The notes beneath the pieces were generated by a model. It was given only the letters and a program-made list of their open reading frames with translations, ran no database searches and was not told the origin of the DNA. Positions 58,599 through 64,000 of a stretch of 64,000 nucleotides of DNA are shown here, in pieces. A program made the translations under genes and the position numbers. Within the stretch, counting starts at the first letter, position 1. Every line of letters begins with the position of its first letter. Origin of the DNA: an uncultured Clostridia bacterium (GTDB taxonomy: Bacteria; Bacillota; Clostridia; Christensenellales; Pumilibacteraceae); the NCBI GenBank assembly GCA_947089425.1, contig CAMUKG010000004.1, positions 1 through 64,000 on the forward strand. Direction: 5' to 3'.

Positions 58599-58952
58599 AT
58601 GGAAATAGAAGAAAAAATGCGCATAGTTCAAGAGCTTGTGCCCGGCAAGCAAATAACGCTTGCACACATAATAGCAAATCCCGACGAAAACTTTTACGCG
58701 GCGGCGGGGCTCACGAGTGCGGCGAGCGGGGCGATAGGCATAGTCAACGCGTCTCCCGCCGAGTTTGCCTTAATTGCGGGCGACATAGGAGTTAAGGCGT
58801 CGGGAGTTAAAATCGCGCACATAGATTATCACGACAGCGGCACTCTTATTATGACGGGTTCGGTCAGCGAAGTGCAGTCCGCTCTGTCCGCGATTTTGGA
58901 ATATTGCAAAGGAAAGCCCGATTTTACCGTTTGCGACATCACAAAAACCTAA
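58599..58952 (+). CDS. Microcompartment shell protein, PduU/EutS-like (circularly permuted BMC)
   Basis: The product has 117 residues. GKQITLAHIIANPDENFYAA (residues 16-35) followed by AIGIVNASPAEFALIAGDIG and SGTLIMTGSVSEVQSALSAI is the pattern of the permuted single-BMC hexamers PduU, EutS and CutR. The short N-terminal segment would form the beta-barrel cap seen in that family. It starts one base after the activase stop, so the two are one transcript. The second promoter and operator cluster of the locus begins at its stop codon. Confidence 0.9.
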   Translation: MEIEEKMRIVQELVPGKQITLAHIIANPDENFYAAAGLTSAASGAIGIVNASPAEFALIAGDIGVKASGVKIAHIDYHDSGTLIMTGSVSEVQSALSAILEYCKGKPDFTVCDITKT

Positions 58953-59066
58953 AACCATATAAAACCACACAAATAATGCGAAAAACCACACAAAAAGTAT
59001 TGACATTTAGTAGGTTTCGCTGTATAATATAGAAAAACACCAACAAAAAACAAAATAAAACCACAT
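58951..59066. promoter_or_regulatory. Cluster of AAAACCACAC operator-like sites
   Basis: AAAACCATAT (58951-58960), AAAACCACAC (58961-58970), AAAACCACAC (58982-58991) and AAAACCACAT (59057-59066) surround the promoter at 59000-59028. Offsets of 10 and 21 bp put the first three on one face of the helix, as for AraC-type direct-repeat operators. The inverse motif occurs in the promoter at 54825. Confidence 0.65.
59000..59028 (+). promoter_or_regulatory. Promoter of the aldolase-led enzyme operon
   Basis: TTGACA (59000-59005), 17 bases, TATAAT (59023-59028): both boxes perfect. Confidence 0.85.
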
Positions 59067-59086
59067 AAAACAAGGAGTTCAAAACA

Positions 59087-59899
59087 ATGGTAAACGAATT
59101 CGAAATCAAAAAGCAGATTTGCGACATAGGCAAGCGCATTTACAATCGCGGCATGGTTGCAAACAACGACGGCAACATTTCGGTTAAAATCAGCGACAAC
59201 GAATTTCTTTGCACCCCTACGGGCGTAAGCAAGGGCTTCATGACCCCCGAATTTATCTGCAAAGTTGACCGCGACGGCAAAGTGTTGCAGGCAAACGCGG
59301 GCTTTAAGCCTTCGAGTGAAATCAAAATGCACATGCGCGTGTATAAAGAGCGTCCCGACGTTAAATCGGTTGTGCACGCTCACCCCATGTATGCTACGGC
59401 TTTCGCAATCGCGGGCATACCTCTCACTCAGCCCATTATGCCCGAAGCGGTAATCGCGCTCGGTTGCGTGCCCATTGCCAAATACGGCACTCCTTCCACC
59501 AACGAAATTCCCGACGCGGTCAGCGAATACGTTCAGTATTTCGACGCCGTACTCCTCGAAAATCACGGTGCGCTCACTTTCTCGGACAGCCTTCTGTCGG
59601 CTTACAACAAAATGGAATCGGTTGAATTTTACGCTCAACTTCTTTATCTTTCCCGTCAGCTCGGAGGGCCGAAAGAGCTCAGCGACGCGCAGGTGCAACG
59701 CCTTTATGAAATCCGCCGTCAGTTCGGCATGACGGGCAAGCACCCCGCAAACCTTTGCCCCAACAACAAAGAGGGCAAGCCTTCGTGCCATAATTGCGGC
59801 GGTTCGTGTTCCGGTAAGGGCGGATGCTCAACGAGCGGCGCGAGCGAAGAACTCGTGAAAAATATCACGGCTAAGGTAATCAAGGAGCTCGGATTATAA
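59087..59899 (+). CDS. Class II aldolase (fuculose/rhamnulose-1-phosphate type) with encapsulation peptide
   Basis: The product has 270 residues. The zinc-aldolase fold is clear: NRGMVANNDGNISVKI, SSEIKMHMRVY with the catalytic Glu, VHAHPMYATAFA with two zinc His and LLENHGALTF with the third. It would split deoxyketose 1-phosphate into lactaldehyde and DHAP. After the catalytic domain come a Cys-rich linker (CHNCGGSCSGKGGC, about 230-243) and an amphipathic helix SEELVKNITAKVIKELGL at the extreme C-terminus, the form of a microcompartment targeting peptide. AAGGAG precedes the ATG. Fuculose and rhamnulose phosphates cannot be separated by eye. The Cys-rich linker is unusual and could bind metal. 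Confidence 0.9.
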   Translation: MVNEFEIKKQICDIGKRIYNRGMVANNDGNISVKISDNEFLCTPTGVSKGFMTPEFICKVDRDGKVLQANAGFKPSSEIKMHMRVYKERPDVKSVVHAHPMYATAFAIAGIPLTQPIMPEAVIALGCVPIAKYGTPSTNEIPDAVSEYVQYFDAVLLENHGALTFSDSLLSAYNKMESVEFYAQLLYLSRQLGGPKELSDAQVQRLYEIRRQFGMTGKHPANLCPNNKEGKPSCHNCGGSCSGKGGCSTSGASEELVKNITAKVIKELGL

Positions 59900-59900
59900 A

Positions 59901-60398
59901 ATGAACGTTTCCGACGTTGATAAAATAGTCAGCGGCGCCGTTCAAAAAGCTTTGGCGGAGAGGCAAAACGTGATTACCTCTTCGGGCATAACGCTCAAAG
60001 CCGCCGAAGCGTTAATAAAAAGAGTGTTCGAGGCGGCGAAAGCTATGGGAATGAGCGCGTTTGCGGCGGTAACCGACGGCGGCGCGAACCCCGTAGCGGT
60101 TATGCGTATGGACGGAGCAATACTCGCAAGCTACGATATTGCGCTCGGAAAAGCGTATACTGCGGTTGCCTTAAAAAAATCGACGGCGGAGCTCGCTTCG
60201 CTCGCGGCGCCGGGCGGAGAGCTGTACGGAATACAGCACCAAAGCGGCGGCAAAATAGTTGTGTTCGGCGGCGGAGAACCACTGTGGCACGGCGGCAACG
60301 TTGCGGGCGGCTTGGGCGTGTCGGGCGGCACGCTGAAACAAGACATAGAGCTTGCGCTCGTCGGAAAGAAGTTTTGGGAGGACGTTTTATGTCGGTAA
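59901..60398 (+). CDS. PduO C-terminal/GlcG-like (DUF336, HbpS) protein
   Basis: The product has 165 residues. The DUF336 fold covers residues 25-165: ITLKAAEALIKRVFEAAKAM, VTDGGANPVAVMRMDGA, YDIALGKAYTAVALKKST and GGEPLWHGGNVAGGLGVSGG. Relatives bind heme or cobalamin-type cofactors or are structural; its role in glycyl-radical microcompartments is not settled. The first 22 residues (VDKIVSGAVQKALAE) form an amphipathic helix like encapsulation peptides, so it is probably inside the shell. It starts one base after the aldolase stop and overlaps the aldehyde dehydrogenase by 10 bases, showing tight coupling. Confidence 0.85.
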   Translation: MNVSDVDKIVSGAVQKALAERQNVITSSGITLKAAEALIKRVFEAAKAMGMSAFAAVTDGGANPVAVMRMDGAILASYDIALGKAYTAVALKKSTAELASLAAPGGELYGIQHQSGGKIVVFGGGEPLWHGGNVAGGLGVSGGTLKQDIELALVGKKFWEDVLCR

Positions 60399-61780
60399 AC
60401 GAAAATATGGTTTCGGACATAGTTAAAGAAGTTATGGCTCGCATAGGAATGAGCGAAGCGAGCACTACGCCAATGCGCGGTATATTCAACGATATGAACG
60501 AAGCGATTGCGGCGGCTAAAAAGGCGCAACAGGTAGTCAAGAAAATGACTATGGACCAGCGCGAGAAAATTATATCCAACATACGCAGAAAAGCAATAGA
60601 AAACGCCGAAGTTATGGCGAGAATGGCGGTGGAAGAAACGGGCATGGGCAACGTGGGGCATAAGATTTTGAAGAATCGCCTCGTTGCCGAAAAGACGCCC
60701 GGCACCGAAGACATAACAACAACCGCATGGAGCGGCGACAGAGGTCTCACTCTTGTGGAAATGGGCCCGTTCGGCGTAATCGGCGCAATAACGCCGTGCA
60801 CCAATCCCACCGAAACGGTGCTGTGCAATTCGATAGGAATGCTTGCGGGCGGAAACACGGTGGTGTTCAATCCTCACCCCGCGGCGGTGAAATGCAGTAA
60901 CTTTGCGGTAAACTTAATAAACGAAGCTTCGCTCGAAGCGGGCGGACCCGTGAACGTGGCTTGCTCTATGGCAAAGCCCACAATGGAATCAAGCGCGATT
61001 TTAATGAAGCACAAAGATATTCCGCTTATTGCGGCAACGGGCGGACCGGGCGTGGTTACGGCGGTGCTCAGCAGCGGAAAGCGCGGAATAGGCGCGGGCG
61101 CGGGCAACCCTCCCGCACTCGTAGACGAAACCGCCGACATTCAAAAGGCGGCGCGCGACATAGTGAACGGTTGCACGTTCGACAATAACTTGCCGTGCAT
61201 AGCCGAAAAAGAAGTCGTTGCGGTGAATAGCATTTGCGACCGACTCATGAAATACATGATTGAGGAACAGGGATGCTATCTTGCGAGCGCCGAAGTTCAA
61301 AAGAAACTCGTGGACTGCGTGCTAACCCCCAAAGGGCTTAACCGCAAATGCGTGGGGCGCGACGCGAAAACGCTTTTGCACATGGTTGGCGTGGAAGTTC
61401 CGAGCAACATTCGTTGCATAATCTTCGAGGGCGAAAAAGAGCACCCGCTAATAAGCGAAGAGCTCATGATGCCTATACTCGGAATAGTGCGCGTTAAAGA
61501 CTTCGAAGAGGGAGTTGAAACGGCTGTGTGGTTAGAACACGGCAATCGTCACTCTGCTCACATTCACAGCAAAAACATAGATAATATCACCGCTTACGCG
61601 AAGGCAATCGACACGGCTATTTTGGTGAAGAACGCTCCGAGCTACGCGGCAATCGGCTTTGGCGGAGAGGGCTTCTGCACTTTCACGATTGCGAGCCGCA
61701 CGGGCGAGGGACTCACGAGCGCGTCAACGTTTACAAAGCGCCGCCGTTGCACCATGAGCGACAGTCTGTGCATAAGGTAA
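60389..61780 (+). CDS. CoA-acylating aldehyde dehydrogenase (PduP/EutE-like)
   Basis: The product has 463 residues. It oxidises propionaldehyde with CoA and NAD to propionyl-CoA. Family features are GPFGVIGAITPCTNPTETV (about 128-146), ATGGPGVV, GAGAGNPPALVDETAD and the catalytic Cys270 in FDNNLPCIAEKE. The N-terminal helix NMVSDIVKEVMARIG is an encapsulation peptide, then a short linker leads to the enzyme. ATG 60389 is chosen because GGGAGGA lies seven bases upstream, inside the preceding gene. Specificity for propionyl versus acetyl is inferred from the locus. Confidence 0.92.
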   Translation: MSVNENMVSDIVKEVMARIGMSEASTTPMRGIFNDMNEAIAAAKKAQQVVKKMTMDQREKIISNIRRKAIENAEVMARMAVEETGMGNVGHKILKNRLVAEKTPGTEDITTTAWSGDRGLTLVEMGPFGVIGAITPCTNPTETVLCNSIGMLAGGNTVVFNPHPAAVKCSNFAVNLINEASLEAGGPVNVACSMAKPTMESSAILMKHKDIPLIAATGGPGVVTAVLSSGKRGIGAGAGNPPALVDETADIQKAARDIVNGCTFDNNLPCIAEKEVVAVNSICDRLMKYMIEEQGCYLASAEVQKKLVDCVLTPKGLNRKCVGRDAKTLLHMVGVEVPSNIRCIIFEGEKEHPLISEELMMPILGIVRVKDFEEGVETAVWLEHGNRHSAHIHSKNIDNITAYAKAIDTAILVKNAPSYAAIGFGGEGFCTFTIASRTGEGLTSASTFTKRRRCTMSDSLCIR

Positions 61781-61830
61781 AAATTATCGAACGTCAGTCC
61801 AAACTAAAATAACATATAAGGTGTTAAAAA

Positions 61831-63030
61831 ATGGAACAGAACAAAATAGAAGAAATTGTTAAAAAGGTGCTCGGGGAGCTCGGCGCGAACGCGGCGGCTT
61901 CGGCAAACTCCGCACCTTCGGGAAGCATTCCCGAAAAAGCGCATGTCGCTATGCTTACGGGCATAGAAAAAATGGAGATTAAAGAATTCCCCATGCCGAC
62001 AGTGGGCGACGACGATATTCTCGTTAAAGTTGAGGGGTGCGGCATTTGCGGCACCGACGCTCACGAATACCGCAAAGACCCGTTCGGGCTCATTCCCGTA
62101 GCGCTCGGGCACGAAGGCACGGGCGAAATCGTGAAAATGGGCAAAAACGTTAAGCAGGACAGCGCGGGCAAACCGCTCAAACTCGGCGACAAAGTAGTTA
62201 CCTGCATGATTTTTAAAGACAATCCCGCGATTACCATGTTCGACCTGAATAAGCAGAACGTGGGCGGCGCCGACGTGTACGGATTGTTGCCCGACGACGA
62301 CGTTCACCTTAACGGTTGGTTCAGCGACTACATACTCGTTCGCGGCGGTTCAACGGTGTTTAACGTTTCCGACCTCGACCTTTATTCGCGCGTGCTAATA
62401 GAGCCTTGCGCTGTGCTCGTGCACGCTGTGGAGCGTGCCAAAACTACGGGCATTCTGCGCTTCAATTCGCGCGTAGTAGTTCAAGGTTGCGGACCGATAG
62501 GGCTTATTTGCATAGCGGTGCTTCGCACTATGGGAATAGAAAACATAGTTGCGGTAGACGGCGAAGAAAAACGTCTTGCGTTTGCCAAAGAAATGGGCGC
62601 GGGCAAAACGGTGAACTTTAAAGAGCACAAGGGCATAGAGGCTCTTGCCGGAGCTGTGAAAAACGCTTTCGGCGGCTACGAAGCTGACTTTGCGTTCCAA
62701 TGCACGGGTAGTCCTGCGGCGCATTCCAACATATATAAGTTTATTCGCAACGGCGGCGGACTTTGCGAGCTCGGCTTCTTTATAAACGGCGGCGACGCCA
62801 CCATAAACCCGCACTTCGACCTTTGCGCGAAAGAAATTACGCTCGTCGGCTCGTGGGTGTACACGCTCAGAGATTACGCAACGACGTTTGACTTTATAAA
62901 GCGCGCGAAAGCCATTGGGTTGCCGCTCAATAAGCTTGTGACTCACGCTTTCCCGCTCGAAGAGATAGACGAGGCGTTTAAAACCAACATTCGCATGGAA
63001 GGGCTTAAAATAGCCGTAATCAACAAGTAA
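61831..63030 (+). CDS. Zinc-type alcohol dehydrogenase with encapsulation peptide
   Basis: The product has 399 residues of the medium-chain dehydrogenase family. The N-terminal amphipathic helix EQNKIEEIVKKVLGELG and an Ala/Ser linker (19-34) are a targeting extension. The catalytic zinc ligands are Cys70 in GCGICGTDAHEYR and the GHEGTGE His/Glu near 94-95. Nucleotide-binding glycines are in VVVQGCGPIGLICIAV (about 213-228). The usual four-cysteine structural zinc loop is absent. In the compartment it would recycle NADH by reducing propionaldehyde to propanol, or lactaldehyde to propanediol. Most such loci use iron-type alcohol dehydrogenases, so the type is notable. Confidence 0.88.
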   Translation: MEQNKIEEIVKKVLGELGANAAASANSAPSGSIPEKAHVAMLTGIEKMEIKEFPMPTVGDDDILVKVEGCGICGTDAHEYRKDPFGLIPVALGHEGTGEIVKMGKNVKQDSAGKPLKLGDKVVTCMIFKDNPAITMFDLNKQNVGGADVYGLLPDDDVHLNGWFSDYILVRGGSTVFNVSDLDLYSRVLIEPCAVLVHAVERAKTTGILRFNSRVVVQGCGPIGLICIAVLRTMGIENIVAVDGEEKRLAFAKEMGAGKTVNFKEHKGIEALAGAVKNAFGGYEADFAFQCTGSPAAHSNIYKFIRNGGGLCELGFFINGGDATINPHFDLCAKEITLVGSWVYTLRDYATTFDFIKRAKAIGLPLNKLVTHAFPLEEIDEAFKTNIRMEGLKIAVINK

Positions 63031-63040
63031 GGTAAAGAAA

Positions 63041-63355
63041 ATGGGCGAAGCATTAGGATTACTCGAAGTATACGGACTTGTGGCGGCGTTCGCGGCGGGC
63101 GACGCGGGAGCGAAAGCGGCAAACGTGACGCTTGAACCATTCGACCGCAATAAGCCTGCCAACGCGGATAAGTTGCCCGTTCCGCTTCTTATAACGGTGA
63201 AATATCGCGGAAGCGTAGCCGACGTGAAAGCGGCGGTTGCGGCGGGCGAAGAGGCGGCGAACCGCGTGTCGGGAGTCGTAACAAAGCACATTATAGCAAG
63301 ACCCGAAGACGACACCGAAAAAATGTGCAAACTTTGCGCGTTCGATAAAAATTGA
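63041..63355 (+). CDS. Microcompartment shell protein, atypical single-BMC
   Basis: The product has 104 residues. The BMC fold is recognisable from EALGLLEVYGLVAAFAAGDAGAKAANV and SVADVKAAVAAGEEAANRVSGVV, ending in HIIARPED. The pore segment differs: where PduA-type proteins have a short KIGSG loop, this has a longer charged stretch (LEPFDRNKPANADKLPVP). The C-terminus carries CKLC (about residues 97-100). These differences may change the pore or place a metal or disulfide at the hexamer face. It starts ten bases after the dehydrogenase stop with AAGGTAAAG upstream. Confidence 0.82.
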   Translation: MGEALGLLEVYGLVAAFAAGDAGAKAANVTLEPFDRNKPANADKLPVPLLITVKYRGSVADVKAAVAAGEEAANRVSGVVTKHIIARPEDDTEKMCKLCAFDKN

Positions 63356-63438
63356 GAATGCGCCTAACCCCAAGCGTTTCGCTCTAAACGGACTGTTTGG
63401 GACGCCGACTGTGCTAACACACGTATAATAGAATAGTT

Positions 63439-63638
63439 ACGCGTCGGTAAAAAACGAAACCCCAAGCAATTTACTCGAAAAGGTTGTTTGGAATGCCGAA
63501 CTGCGTTAAAGGACTTATGAGAATTACGCGTCGGTAAAAAACGAAACCCCAAGCAACTTACTCGAAAAGGTTGTTTGGAATGCCGAACTGCGTTAAAGGA
63601 CTTATGAGAATTACGCGTCGGTAAAAAACGAAAATCCA
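63439..63638 (+). repeat. 87-bp tandem repeat before a shell gene
   Basis: Units 63439-63525 and 63526-63612 are nearly identical (one visible difference, AGCAATTT versus AGCAACTT), with a partial third unit at 63613-63638. A diverged relative occupies about 63366-63438. Each unit holds CCAAGCAA and TTGTTTGG, which can pair. The whole 300-bp gap between the two shell genes consists of these units, with no other gene. Confidence 0.85.
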
Positions 63639-63655
63639 ACGGAGGTATATAAAAT

Positions 63656-63937
63656 ATGGCTAATTTGGCACTCGGAATGGTGGAAACCAGAGGGCTCACG
63701 GCGGCGATAGAGGCTGCCGACGCAATGACCAAAGCGGCGGAGGTTACGCTTATCGGCACCGAAAAAATCGGTAGCGGGCTCGTGACCGTTATGGTGCGCG
63801 GCGACGTGGGAGCCGTTAAGGCTGCCGTAGACGTGGGCTCGGCTTCGGCGAGCAGACTCGGCGAACTCGTTTCGGCGCATGTTATTCCCTCGCCTCATTC
63901 CGACGTAGAGCTAATCTTGCCTAAATTCGGCAACTGA
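63656..63937 (+). CDS. Microcompartment shell protein, canonical BMC-H (PduA/PduJ-like)
   Basis: This 93-residue hexameric shell protein has [20 protein letters not shown] at the N-terminus, the canonical pore loop [15 protein letters not shown] (about 36-50), [15 protein letters not shown] and the C-terminal ISPHxDVE-like motif [13 protein letters not shown]. It would form the bulk facets and the small-molecule pores. GGAGG lies at good spacing before the ATG. The tandem repeats upstream may form its leader. Confidence 0.95.
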   Translation: MANLALGMVETRGLTAAIEAADAMTKAAEVTLIGTEKIGSGLVTVMVRGDVGAVKAAVDVGSASASRLGELVSAHVIPSPHSDVELILPKFGN

Positions 63938-63965
63938 GCAAACATTGAACAAAAAGGAAAGACAA

Positions 63966-64000
63966 ATGTATAACGCTTTGGGATTTATCGAAATATCCGG
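63966..64000 (+). CDS. Start of a further shell protein (cut by window end)
   Basis: ATG 63966, preceded by AAAGGAAAGAC, opens MYNALGFIEISG, the usual opening of BMC shell proteins. Only 11 full codons are visible, so the subtype cannot be told. Confidence 0.65.
   Translation, partial: MYNALGFIEIS

Noticed and set aside
63366-63638. Possible CRISPR array or known riboswitch.
   Set aside because: Units are contiguous with no variable spacers, so not CRISPR. No conserved core of a riboswitch class I know is present.
63364-63759. A 131-codon minus-strand frame across the 87-bp repeats.
   Set aside because: 87 is a multiple of three, so the repeats stay open by chance. The frame runs antisense into a canonical shell gene and has no start signal.

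Overview
The window reads as chromosomal DNA of an anaerobic, Gram-positive-type bacterium of the Clostridia (Bacillota). The case rests on consensus sigma-A promoters (TTGACA-N17-TATAAT), GGAGG ribosome binding sites, a single-membrane lipoprotein repertoire, a MazF/NdoA pair, Soj/ParA, GGGtGRT-family genes, pta-ackA fermentation genes and a glycyl-radical-enzyme microcompartment. BspA-type leucine-rich repeats and many secreted lipoproteins suggest a gut-type lineage; the exact order is inference. Core genes are intact. Several small AT-rich accessory genes are broken by frameshifts or stops.

Layout. 1-5.2 kb: 5S rRNA, a low-molecular-weight phosphatase, an accessory island with an intact and a decayed HTH gene, four copies of an 18-bp palindrome and a divergent broken operon, then an Fe-S scaffold-like gene with its GGGtGRT partner. 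5.2-20 kb: envelope genes, including a 1474-aa lipoprotein, a cysteine desulfidase-family enzyme, a membrane CXXC protein coupled to a polyferredoxin-thioredoxin fusion, and three lipoproteins, one carrying its own thioredoxin domain. 20-27 kb: two Cys-rich miniproteins, recX, a P1 peptidase, acpS, nnr, a MazF toxin pair, and an AraC regulator coupled to parA. 27-32.3 kb: a 1625-aa secreted transmembrane protein with a cytoplasmic coiled coil, plus a 75-aa coiled-coil protein. 32.4-43 kb: rpoB, rpoC, tilS, a tRNA methyltransferase and rsmI. 43-51 kb: an LRR pseudogene, two coupled ABC-FtsX fusion proteins, an ABC-ATPase-like protein without a P-loop, and a MntP/YtaF-like membrane protein. 51-54.7 kb: pta, ackA and an unknown membrane protein. 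54.8-64 kb: a bacterial microcompartment operon that runs off the right edge.

How the genes fit together. The microcompartment locus encodes a class II aldolase, a glycyl radical diol dehydratase with its activase, a CoA-acylating aldehyde dehydrogenase, an alcohol dehydrogenase, a PduO/GlcG-like protein and at least four shell proteins. This fits the fucose/rhamnose type: sugar phosphate to lactaldehyde, 1,2-propanediol, propionaldehyde, then propanol and propionyl-CoA. The adjacent pta-ackA could turn acyl-CoA into acid and ATP. Two promoters of the locus share a phased AAAACCACAC motif that looks like a dedicated operator. The 11-20 kb region looks like an extracytoplasmic thiol-redox system feeding lipoprotein thioredoxins. 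Interspersed intergenic repeats (several families, two to three copies each) fill most of the longer gaps.
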